Below are positions 56,160 to 63,157 of a stretch of DNA of 64,000 bases, piece after piece. Location: positions 51,378-115,377 of the forward strand of contig NZ_JACHDY010000008.1 of the NCBI RefSeq assembly GCF_014201315.1, in the 5' to 3' direction. The notes under the pieces are model-generated. The model did not search any database, was not told where the DNA came from, and saw only the letters and a program-made list of their open reading frames with translations. This stretch comes from Edaphobacter lichenicola. GTDB lineage: Bacteria; Acidobacteriota; Terriglobia; Terriglobales; Acidobacteriaceae. How positions within the stretch are numbered: the first letter of the stretch is position 1; every line of letters starts with the position of its first letter. The position numbers and the translations under genes were made by a program.

Positions 56160-57632
56160 ATGAATTTTCTCGGTCGCTTGCTTGCGCTGCTACTTGTCTT
56201 GATCAGTGTGGCTTCGAGTCAGACTTCTCCGCAAGCAAATCTTGGCGCGATTCCGCTTGACCGCTTAGGCGAACTCTGGTGGGCTCAGCGGCACGATGCT
56301 GTTCTTCTGGCAGTCAAAGCACATCCAGATACGCCGCTTCTACTACTAGGTGACTCGATTACGCAGAACTATGAGAAGTCGAAGCTCCCCGACGAAAACT
56401 TCCAACCCACCTGGCAGACCTTTTACGGAGCACGAAGCGCCATTAACCTCGGCTTCAGTGGAGATACAACGGCTAATCTACTCTGGCGCATAAAGAATGG
56501 AGAACTCGGCGGTGTATCTCCTAAGGTGGTCGTCGTCCTGATCGGCACCAACAATACGGGTGTAGCGAACCAAAGCGCCGTTCAGACCCAGGTTGGTATC
56601 GACGCGGTCGTTGCCGAATTAGAACAACGTCTTCCCTCAACACACATCCTGCTGATCGGCTTGCTGCCGAGTGAGCTTTCACCACAAAAATCGGCTGTAG
56701 ATCAGGAGGTCAATCGCTATCTCGCTCGCGTTTATTCCGAGAACCCACGCGTCACATATCTCGATATCAGCAGCATCTTCTTTCTGAATGGCAGGCTCAA
56801 CGCTGCCATCTACTACGACCCGCGACTGCCCGGCCATCCTGGTGCGTTGCATCCCGACACAAAGGGGCAGTACAAGATGGCAGAGGCAATCGAGCCTACA
56901 TTAGCACGCTTATTGGGCGAGAAACCGCGCAGATCTCTCGAGTCGATGACGGATATCAATACGGCTCTGATCCCTGTCGAGCGTCTCGAACAAGACTCCT
57001 ACGACTGGTACGCCCGTCACCATGCCGAACTAGCTATTGGAAAGATGATGAATCCGCGAATCGTCCTCATCGGCGATTCGATCACCCATTTCTGGGCAGG
57101 TGTGCCAGCCGCATCACACCTCAATGGAGAGCCCGCATGGCAGCATGCGTTTGGCGATATATCTGTTCTCAATCTGGGCTTTGGCTGGGACCGTACACAA
57201 AATGTTCTCTGGCGACTCCGTCAGGGCGAGTTCGATGAACTTCATCCAGACTTCATCATCGTGAACATCGGTACTAACAATCTGACCGGAACAGAGAACG
57301 CACGCGCTAGTTCACCGGCTGAGGTCGTTGACGGCATCGAGGAGATTTGCCGCGAGCTGAAAAATCGTTCCCCGACGAGCTCAATTATCCTTATGTCCAT
57401 CTTCCCTCGTGGCTTCGCCCCGGAGGATCCCCTTCGTGAACCGATTCGCCGAGTCAATCAGCTCTTGGTCGAACGTTTTGAAAACAGACCAGGCATTAAA
57501 ATCGTCGACCTAGGACCGAAGTTTCTTGCATCAGATCAGACCCTGCCCAAGTCGCTGATGCCTGACGGAGTACACCCGAGCAATGCCGGCTACGAAATCT
57601 GGGCAGATGCCCTCCTGCAAGCATTCCGGTAA
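56160..57632 (+). CDS. Secreted protein with two tandem SGNH esterase domains
   Basis: About 490 residues, with a signal peptide from ATG 56160 ending SVASSQ. Domain 1 (about residues 50-260) has LLLGDSITQNYEKS, LGFSGDTTANLLWRI and VVVLIGTNNTG, but where the catalytic Asp-x-x-His is expected it reads PGALHPDTKG, so the Asp is replaced by Gly. Domain 2 (about 295-490) is complete: IVLIGDSITHFWAG, LGFGWDRTQNVLWRL, IVNIGTNNLTG and PDGVHPSNAGYE. It may bind through the first domain and cleave with the second, removing acetyl or other acyl groups from plant polysaccharide. The longer frame from 56025 lacks a signal peptide at its N-terminus and is not used. Confidence 0.85.
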   Translation: MNFLGRLLALLLVLISVASSQTSPQANLGAIPLDRLGELWWAQRHDAVLLAVKAHPDTPLLLLGDSITQNYEKSKLPDENFQPTWQTFYGARSAINLGFSGDTTANLLWRIKNGELGGVSPKVVVVLIGTNNTGVANQSAVQTQVGIDAVVAELEQRLPSTHILLIGLLPSELSPQKSAVDQEVNRYLARVYSENPRVTYLDISSIFFLNGRLNAAIYYDPRLPGHPGALHPDTKGQYKMAEAIEPTLARLLGEKPRRSLESMTDINTALIPVERLEQDSYDWYARHHAELAIGKMMNPRIVLIGDSITHFWAGVPAASHLNGEPAWQHAFGDISVLNLGFGWDRTQNVLWRLRQGEFDELHPDFIIVNIGTNNLTGTENARASSPAEVVDGIEEICRELKNRSPTSSIILMSIFPRGFAPEDPLREPIRRVNQLLVERFENRPGIKIVDLGPKFLASDQTLPKSLMPDGVHPSNAGYEIWADALLQAFR

Positions 57633-57916
57633 ATCAACGGATCATCGGTGCATGCATGGACCGGAAGGGTCCTACTCCAAAAGCAAGACCATAGTCGGTC
57701 TGATTCCACAGCATAGACCACGATGATTTTATGAACACAGGGGGTATAGGGTTCTTAGCTTATAAAGCAAAGAAAATGGGCTGAACCCCCACGGTCAGCC
57801 CACGCCCACTGGTTAGAAACTTGATGCCAATTTGATGCCAAACAGAGCCCGGAATGCCGGCTTCTGCCCACTCTACCGGCTATTATCCCATTTAGAATGT
57901 GCAGCCGTCCACCTTT
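57633..57916. other. Attachment-site flank with arm-type repeats and a stem-loop
   Basis: TGGGCTGA (57777-57784) pairs perfectly with TCAGCCCA (57795-57802). TTGATGCCAA occurs at 57821-57830 and again at 57832-57841, an 11-bp period like the arm-type integrase sites that border tRNA attachment sites. No gene was seen. Confidence 0.5.
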
Positions 57917-57969
57917 AGCACACCTTCACACGGTGGAAGTCGTAGGTTCGAATCCTGCTGTGCCCACCA
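57917..57969 (+). pseudogene. 3' part of tRNA-Val(CAC), probable attachment-site remnant
   Basis: CACC-TTCACAC-GGTG is an anticodon arm with CAC at positions 34-36. GTAGG-TTCGAAT-CCTGC is a correct T-arm, and TGTGCCC-A-CCA is the 3' acceptor end. The 5' acceptor GGGCACA and a D-arm are missing; the bases upstream do not pair. A piece from the anticodon arm to CCA is what remains at one end of an element that inserted into a tRNA-Val gene. Confidence 0.7.
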
Positions 57970-58000
57970 CGAAGATCATCATTTGTGGGAGTGTATCGTA

Positions 58001-59185
58001 TTGTCAGAGCAAGATGAAAAAGCGACTGACCAGCCCGTCAACAGAATAAGGCACTACGCTGACATCCTGAACCCTCTCTTCTGGTGTGATGACTTCAATC
58101 AAGTCCACCGGATGTTTGAATGGGCTTGCACTATGGTGCGTGTGACGGGGATGCAGGATACAGGTTGGGATTCCTACACGGAATCCATCGCATTTCTAGA
58201 GGATTGCTCTCAACTACAACGGCTTCAGTTACCGGAAGACAGCTTTCCCAATCCGGCCAACACCCAAGCGCGTATTGCGCTCATGTCTTATAGCCACATG
58301 ATCGAGATGAGCGTTCCATACGATCTTTTAGCGAACCTGTTGCGATTGCGCCTCGGCCTGAAATACTCTACGTCACCCCTGATTCACTTAAACAAACGTA
58401 AAGGTTATAAGGTAAGCGGTGTCAAGAAGACTCGCATCGTTCCTGCAAATCCAATTGCCAAGATTGAAGAAATCGAAAAAATGGCAGTTCAAGCAGGCTT
58501 TGCAGAGGTAGGCGCTGCGTTGAAAGGCATCTACAGCCACACCATTCGGAACGCGGTATTTCATTCTGACTACGCTATACACGACGATAGCGTGCGGATA
58601 CTGTCCGGCAGCTATCAACTGATTAGCTTCGATGAATTAGCGCGATTGACGAACGATGCTTTTGCATTTCATTCGGCGCTCCTGCTGCTTTGGAAACGTC
58701 AACGAAAGTTATTCATTGATTTCCGTGGCAAAATTCTGCCTTACGATGATCGCTACAAAGGTGTTATAGAGTTCACGTTCGAAGGCGATTCGCTAAATGG
58801 CTTCCGTACGTATTGGCCTAACGGAACGGTTGGAATATGTACACGTGATGCCGATGGTCAGAGCCACGCACAGAACATCGTATTTCCGCACGATGGAAGC
58901 ATTGATTTCTTCGTTGGTTTGCCTCCTTCGCGACCCTCCTCAGCGGGCCTGTTCGAGACTGTTACGAAACTCAGGTTCGGGTTTACGGGCGAGTTGAACG
59001 ACAAAGGCGCGCCCTCCGGCGCGCCTTTTAATTCCTCGGTCTTGGCCTACTTTCCGAGGTTCTCTGTTTCGATCAGGTTCTTCACTCTGGCATTTACGTC
59101 ATCGCGGATAGTTCGCACCTCATCTGCTGGCAAGCCTTTCGGGTCGTGTAAGGGCCAGTCGTCTCGTCTGAGGCCCGGCACGTAG
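58001..59185 (+). CDS. Unknown protein with a possible HEPN-type motif; C-terminus probably foreign
   Basis: About 395 residues from TTG 58001 (GGGAG nine bases upstream). No family is recognised. Residues near 180-200 read HTIRNAVFHSDYAIHDD; RNAVFH fits the R-x4-H ribonuclease motif of HEPN domains, which is suggestive only. Mostly helical; no signal peptide or membrane segment. The frame runs through copy 4 of the 18-bp repeat at 58955 (FETVTKLR) and then through a terminator hairpin and 139 bases of arsC on the other strand. The original C-terminus was therefore probably lost when the repeat-bounded ars unit arrived. It lies just inside the tRNA-Val remnant, a usual place for defence or accessory genes. 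Confidence 0.6.
   Translation: MSEQDEKATDQPVNRIRHYADILNPLFWCDDFNQVHRMFEWACTMVRVTGMQDTGWDSYTESIAFLEDCSQLQRLQLPEDSFPNPANTQARIALMSYSHMIEMSVPYDLLANLLRLRLGLKYSTSPLIHLNKRKGYKVSGVKKTRIVPANPIAKIEEIEKMAVQAGFAEVGAALKGIYSHTIRNAVFHSDYAIHDDSVRILSGSYQLISFDELARLTNDAFAFHSALLLLWKRQRKLFIDFRGKILPYDDRYKGVIEFTFEGDSLNGFRTYWPNGTVGICTRDADGQSHAQNIVFPHDGSIDFFVGLPPSRPSSAGLFETVTKLRFGFTGELNDKGAPSGAPFNSSVLAYFPRFSVSIRFFTLAFTSSRIVRTSSAGKPFGSCKGQSSRLRPGT
58955..58972 (+). repeat. 18-bp recombination-junction repeat, copy 4 (left border of the ars unit)
   Basis: Reads GAGACTGTTACGAAACTC. It is the reverse complement of copy 5 (62545-62562) with a single mismatch. The two enclose the five ars genes. Confidence 0.75.
59003..59029. 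terminator. Palindromic terminator at the end of the ars unit
   Basis: AAAGGCGCGCC-CTCC-GGCGCGCCTTTT has an 11-bp perfect stem with a run of Ts on the plus strand and Ts in the stem base on the minus strand. It lies 18 bases beyond the arsC stop and could stop transcription from both sides. Confidence 0.8.
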
Positions 59186-59448
59186 GGGCATTGGTCACCA
59201 CATCCCATCGTTATGAGGAGCTGGGCGTCACGCGCCAGCTCCTCAGTCAGCTTCTGCGGCTTGGCGTCGCTGAGGTCGATGCCGATTTCCTGCATCACAA
59301 CCAGAACTTCCGGATGGATGCGTAAACCAGGTTCCGTACCTGCCGAGATGGCCTCAGCCTTTGCTGGATCGGCCATGTGATTGAAGAACGCAGAAGCCAT
59401 CTGGGACCGTCCTGCATTGTGAACACAAGCGAAGATCACTCTAAACAT
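59047..59448 (-). CDS. arsC: Arsenate reductase, low-molecular-weight phosphatase type
   Basis: Reduces arsenate to arsenite with thioredoxin (or a similar thiol) as donor. It has 133 residues, the usual size. The P-loop is FACVHNAGRSQMASAF, with the nucleophilic Cys in the C-x5-R motif. MGCGDQCPYVPG holds the resolving cysteine pair, and DWPLHDPKG the general-acid Asp. The start is ATG 59448, eight bases after GGGAG. It is the second gene of the arsM-arsC transcript, 24 bases after arsM. Confidence 0.92.
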   Translation of the reverse strand: MFRVIFACVHNAGRSQMASAFFNHMADPAKAEAISAGTEPGLRIHPEVLVVMQEIGIDLSDAKPQKLTEELARDAQLLITMGCGDQCPYVPGLRRDDWPLHDPKGLPADEVRTIRDDVNARVKNLIETENLGK

Positions 59449-59472
59449 CGGTACTCCCAATCTTGGTTTGAG

Positions 59473-60375
59473 CTAAGAGCAGCAGGTCGGACCGCAGCAC
59501 GATTTCGACGCCAAGCTGCTGGGTTTGACCGCATATACCTTCACGCTCGCAGCTGCTGCGTTCACGTCATACTTTGAGAGCAATTCCGTGAGTTCTTCGT
59601 GAACCGTGGGCTCACTGCTCGGCGCGGGCGCACAGCAGGCGGCTGTATCACCCATTGTGGGCGAGCAACAACCAGCCTGATTTTCGACCTTGGCGTAGGC
59701 ATTAAGATCAGAGCCGCTATCGACGATTTCAACGTGCTCGAAACCTGCGGCAAGCAGCCCTTCCCGATAATCATCCATCTTGATCGCACCTCCGATACAC
59801 CCGACGTAGGCAGCCATGCTCTTGGCAATGTCTTCGGGGAGTTCGTGTTTCAGGGCGATGTCGCTCACCGCGAGCCGCCCTCCCGGCTTCAGGATGCGAG
59901 ATATTTCACGAAACACCGACGGCTTGTCCGGCGCTAGGTTTAGAACGCAGTTCGAGATGACGCAATCGACCGAAGCATCGGGCAGTGGGACCTTGTCGAT
60001 CATTGCCAGATAGAACTCCACATTGGTGTAACTATCGCTGACAGCATTGGCTCTGGCGCGCTCGATCATTGATGGCGTCATATCAACGCCAATTGCTCTG
60101 CCCGTTGGGCCGACCATCTTCGATGCGAGGAACACATCGAGGCCACCACCCGACCCAAGATCGACGACGACCTCACCGGGACGCAGGTGAGCCGTAGCAG
60201 TTGGATTCCCGCACGAAAGCCCCATATTTGCATCCGCAGGAATAGAAGTGAGTTCTTCGGCGGAGTACCCAAACGCTTCGGCGACTGCCTGAACTCCCGC
60301 GTGCTCGTTCGAGAGATTGCTCTGAGCAACTGCTCCATACTTCGATCTGATCGAATCCAAGATTTGCTCCGACAT
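59473..60375 (-). CDS. arsM: Arsenite S-adenosylmethionine methyltransferase
   Basis: Methylates arsenite to volatile or less toxic methylarsenicals; 300 residues. The SAM site VVVDLGSGGGLDVFLAS lies near residue 70. The three family cysteines are present in LSCGNPT, ISNCVLNL and AYVGCIGGA. The C-terminus is rich in Cys pairs (AGCCSPT, AACCAP, SCCGPTCC), which may hold arsenite. AGGAGG precedes the ATG. It is transcribed away from arsR from a promoter overlapping that of arsR (60402-60430). Confidence 0.93.
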   Translation of the reverse strand: MSEQILDSIRSKYGAVAQSNLSNEHAGVQAVAEAFGYSAEELTSIPADANMGLSCGNPTATAHLRPGEVVVDLGSGGGLDVFLASKMVGPTGRAIGVDMTPSMIERARANAVSDSYTNVEFYLAMIDKVPLPDASVDCVISNCVLNLAPDKPSVFREISRILKPGGRLAVSDIALKHELPEDIAKSMAAYVGCIGGAIKMDDYREGLLAAGFEHVEIVDSGSDLNAYAKVENQAGCCSPTMGDTAACCAPAPSSEPTVHEELTELLSKYDVNAAAASVKVYAVKPSSLASKSCCGPTCCS

Positions 60376-60401
60376 ACTGCCTCCTCATATCTGCTTAGGT
60401 G

Positions 60402-60440
60402 AATATATGTATTGCTTTCGTATACGTCAAGGCGTATACA
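60402..60440. promoter_or_regulatory. Overlapping divergent promoters of arsM and arsR with ArsR operator
   Basis: Rightward: -35 TTGCTT (60412-60417), 17 bp, -10 TATACA (60435-60440). Leftward: -35 TTGACG (60430 down to 60425), 17 bp, -10 TATATT (60407 down to 60402). Two GTATAC boxes (60420-60425 and 60434-60439) overlap the arsR -10 and the arsM -35, so one bound ArsR dimer could silence both directions. Confidence 0.7.
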
Positions 60441-60446
60441 TCAAAC

Positions 60447-60857
60447 ATGGCAAAGCAAACATACGATATTGAGCGGTTCTTCCAAGCCCTGGGTGATAGC
60501 ACGCGGCTTCGCCTCTTGAACCTCATGGGAGAACAGGAGGTTTGTGTCTGTTACTTCGTGGAGATTCTTGGCGGACCACAGCCTAAGATTTCGCGCCACC
60601 TGGCCTACCTCCGTAGCGCCGGTATTGTCTCAGCGCGGCGCGAAGCAAAGTGGATGCACTATCGGATCGTCATGCCACCACATATCGGCGCGGCACAAAT
60701 CCTGAAACAAACTCTGGAATGGCTGAAGGAAGAGAAGACGATGCAGAAGGATCGAGCCCAGTTGGTGAAGGCGTGTTGCTCACCATCCAAGTACGCTTCA
60801 CTGGATGGCGCGCCTCTTCCTGCACAGGTCCTAGACAACTGCTGCGAGGCTTGCTGA
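60447..60857 (+). CDS. arsR: ArsR family arsenic-responsive repressor
   Basis: A winged-helix repressor of 136 residues that leaves DNA on binding arsenite. The HTH reads IERFFQALGDSTRLRLLNL and GGPQPKISRHLAYLRSAGIV. The metal site EVCVCYF lies in the helix used by classical ArsR proteins. The tail has further Cys pairs (KACCSPSK, DNCCEAC). The start is ATG 60447. There is no ribosome site, and the predicted transcription start falls on the A of this ATG, so the mRNA is probably leaderless. The stop overlaps the acr3 start by one base. Confidence 0.92.
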   Translation: MAKQTYDIERFFQALGDSTRLRLLNLMGEQEVCVCYFVEILGGPQPKISRHLAYLRSAGIVSARREAKWMHYRIVMPPHIGAAQILKQTLEWLKEEKTMQKDRAQLVKACCSPSKYASLDGAPLPAQVLDNCCEAC

Positions 60858-61930
60858 TGCCTCCTACGCTCATCTCTCAAGGTCAAACCTGCGCGCCTGC
60901 AGCTCGCAAGAAGTTGTCGTTTCTCGACCGCTTCCTGACGCTCTGGATATTCCTTGCGATGGCGATAGGCGTCGGCATCGGGCATTTCGTCCCTGGCTCG
61001 GCTACCGTCGTAAATCGCTTTCAGGCAGGAACGACGAACATTCCTATTGCTATCGGCCTCATCCTGATGATGTTCCCGCCGCTGGCGAAGGTTCGCTATG
61101 AGAAGTTGGGCGAAGTCTTTCGCAACAAGCGGGTACTCGGCCTCTCACTGGTACAGAACTGGCTCATAGGTCCCGTACTGATGTTCGCGCTTGCTGTGAT
61201 ATTCCTGCGCGGCGAACCGGCCTACATGCGCGGTTTGATCCTGATTGGCATTGCGCGGTGCATCGCAATGGTGCTGGTCTGGAATGACCTTGCTGAGGGT
61301 GACACAGATTACGTGGCCGGGTTGGTTGCGATCAACAGTGTGTTTCAGGTGCTCTTCTACAGCTTCTATGCCTGGGCGTTCCTGACAGTGCTACCGAAGT
61401 GGTTCGGTCTTCAAGGCAGTGTCGTAGACATCAGCATTGGACAGATTGCGAAAAGCGTTGGCCTGTACCTCGGAGTGCCGTTTGCTGCGGGCTTTGTCAC
61501 GCGGTACGTGCTCATGCGGTCGAAGGGCGAGGAATGGTACACGGGACGCTTCATTCCACGCATCAGCCCGCTCACGCTCATCGCGCTCTTATTCACCATC
61601 CTCGTGATGTTCTCCCTCAAAGGAGATCTGATCGTGCGGTTGCCGCTGGACGTAGTGAGGATCGCGCTTCCGCTGGTGGTCTATTTCCTCATCATGTTCA
61701 TAGTCAGCTTCTGGATGGGCAAGCGGCTGGGAGCTGACTACGCGCAATCAGCAACACTTTCCTTCACCGCAGCAGGCAACAACTTTGAACTCGCCATTGC
61801 TGTAGCTGTGGCTGTGTTCGGGCTGAACTCTGGAGAGGCGTTTGTTGGCGTGGTCGGTCCGTTGATCGAAGTGCCAGCCCTCATCGGACTGGTAAACGTC
61901 GCATTCTGGATGAGGAAGAGGCTTTTCTAA
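60857..61930 (+). CDS. acr3: Arsenite efflux transporter, ACR3 family
   Basis: An inner-membrane arsenite exporter of 357 residues with about ten helices. It shows PIAIGLILMMFPPLAKVRYE; GIARCIAMVLVWNDLAEGD with the essential Cys of the fourth helix; and TLSFTAAGNNFELAIAVAVA, the helix-nine signature. The ATG overlaps the arsR stop (TGATG), which is strong translational coupling; an upstream in-frame extension inside arsR is not used. It works with ArsC, which supplies arsenite from arsenate. Confidence 0.93.
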   Translation: MPPTLISQGQTCAPAARKKLSFLDRFLTLWIFLAMAIGVGIGHFVPGSATVVNRFQAGTTNIPIAIGLILMMFPPLAKVRYEKLGEVFRNKRVLGLSLVQNWLIGPVLMFALAVIFLRGEPAYMRGLILIGIARCIAMVLVWNDLAEGDTDYVAGLVAINSVFQVLFYSFYAWAFLTVLPKWFGLQGSVVDISIGQIAKSVGLYLGVPFAAGFVTRYVLMRSKGEEWYTGRFIPRISPLTLIALLFTILVMFSLKGDLIVRLPLDVVRIALPLVVYFLIMFIVSFWMGKRLGADYAQSATLSFTAAGNNFELAIAVAVAVFGLNSGEAFVGVVGPLIEVPALIGLVNVAFWMRKRLF

Positions 61931-61942
61931 GGAGTTCTCGCA

Positions 61943-62434
61943 ATGATTCGACAGGCCACGGTCAGTGATTCAACGCAGCTCTGTGACATCTACAACCAAT
62001 ACGTTCTTGAGACAACCATCACGTTTGAAGAGCAGGCCGTTACTTCAGAAGACATGGCGCAGCGCATACAGGACACCCTTCAGAACCTGCCTTGGTTAGT
62101 GTGGGAAGAAGGCGCGCAGGTCCTGGGATTCTGCTACGCCAGCAAGTGGAAAGGCCGTTGTGCCTACCGTCATTCCGTCGAATCAACCGTCTATGTGCGA
62201 CCGCAAGCAACGAGGCTTGGCATCGGATCGCAGTTGTACCGCGCCCTTCTGGCCGATTTAAGACATCGCCAGCTTCACACAGTGATCGGTGGCATCGCCC
62301 TTCCGAATGTTTCAAGCGTCGCGTTCCACGAAAAGTTCGGATTCGAGAAAGTTGCGCAGTTCCGGCAGGTCGGCAACAAATTCGACCAGTGGATCGATGT
62401 TGGCTATTGGCAACTCCTGCTAACCGAAAGGTGA
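61943..62434 (+). CDS. arsN: GNAT acetyltransferase of the phosphinothricin/ArsN1 type
   Basis: A 163-residue GNAT enzyme. It shows MIRQATVSDSTQLCDIYNQYV; FEEQAVTSEDM; the acetyl-CoA site STVYVRPQATRLGIGSQLY; and PNVSSVAFHEKFGFEKVAQF with GNKFDQWIDVGYWQ. This is the phosphinothricin N-acetyltransferase pattern. Members within ars operons (ArsN1) acetylate the arsenical antibiotic arsinothricin, so resistance to organoarsenical toxins is the probable role. AAGGAG precedes the ATG, 12 bases after acr3. It is the last gene of arsR-acr3-arsN. Confidence 0.85.
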   Translation: MIRQATVSDSTQLCDIYNQYVLETTITFEEQAVTSEDMAQRIQDTLQNLPWLVWEEGAQVLGFCYASKWKGRCAYRHSVESTVYVRPQATRLGIGSQLYRALLADLRHRQLHTVIGGIALPNVSSVAFHEKFGFEKVAQFRQVGNKFDQWIDVGYWQLLLTER

Positions 62435-62652
62435 TGAGCTAATGACCGAACAACTGCAAAACTGCTGATGGATTTGAGCCCCGAGCTCGTCCTCACTGTT
62501 CTCCCCCGAAATTTCCATCACTCCAGTAGCGAAATCCAAGATTCGAGTTTCGTAACGGTCTCCTTGAGCTTTCGTTCGGTGGAACTAGGCGGCTGGGCGC
62601 GTCAAGTCCAATCTGAACGCCGAGTGGGATGACAGACAGCTAACTCGTTTTA
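62435..62652. other. End of the ars unit, no gene
   Basis: No open frame is supported. The stretch contains copy 5 of the 18-bp repeat, the right border of the ars unit. Confidence 0.4.
62545..62562 (-). repeat. 18-bp recombination-junction repeat, copy 5 (right border of the ars unit)
   Basis: On the minus strand it reads GAGACCGTTACGAAACTC, one mismatch from copy 4, in inverted orientation. Confidence 0.75.
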
Positions 62653-62793
62653 TCAATTGTTCTTGTCTATTGAGGGCAAGGTATCGTGTGGTTTCCGGTA
62701 TTTGAAGAACCATGCCACCGAGGCTGTCGAGAGGAAACTAAAACCAACGAGAACAATCACGGTAAACAGAACCCCCACAGCGAACGTAATCAT
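62653..62793 (-). CDS. Small single-pass membrane protein, 46 residues
   Basis: From ATG 62793 the minus strand encodes 46 residues. A hydrophobic helix runs over residues 3-21 (TFAVGVLFTVIVLVGFSFL), then VAWFFKYRKPHD and an acidic/polar tail ending IDKNN. AAGGGGG lies about seven bases before the ATG. It is too short for usual gene finders. The positive-after-helix pattern suggests a cytoplasmic C-terminus. No family is recognised, and it stands alone between the ars unit and the fuconate dehydratase relic. Confidence 0.5.
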   Translation of the reverse strand: MITFAVGVLFTVIVLVGFSFLSTASVAWFFKYRKPHDTLPSIDKNN

Positions 62794-63157
62794 GCTGCTG
62801 CCCCCTTGGTCTTAGCTGTTCTGTGCCCGGCAGCCGATGCAGGACAGCACACAGGAATGACCAATCAAACCTGAACTCTCAGGAAACACATTACGCTTAT
62901 CGCTTCAGAACTAAATACCCTAAAGGGGGCAGATGAATGGGCGTAGGTGCAAGGATGGCGCAAACATCCGCAAAGATGGGGCCACCTGTTGTGGTGGTTC
63001 GGTCAGATGTGCGCCATCCATCCTTGGCCGACCAATCGGATCAGAAGATTCCGTTCAACTAACGAGGGAACAAAATCCAATTTGCATCAAGAGTAAGAGT
63101 TGGATAGCCCTCAGAGGCCGTCGAACAATCCGCGCTGAGTTGGCTTAGACTTCTCTA
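62794..63157. other. Intergenic region with a long hairpin
   Basis: No gene was recognised. It contains the inverted repeat at 62950-63026. Confidence 0.4.
62950..63026. repeat. 77-bp imperfect inverted repeat with nested stem
   Basis: CAAGGATGGCGCAAACATC (62950-62968) pairs with the stretch 63006-63026 (GATGTGCGCC, then ATCCATCCTTG), allowing small bulges. Inside it CCACC (62982-62986) pairs with GGTGG (62993-62997). It could be a small RNA, a miniature mobile element or an attenuator. Confidence 0.5.

Noticed and set aside
57892..57969. A complete tRNA-Val gene
   Set aside because: The bases where the 5' acceptor strand and D-arm should be do not pair or fit, so only the 3' part is present.
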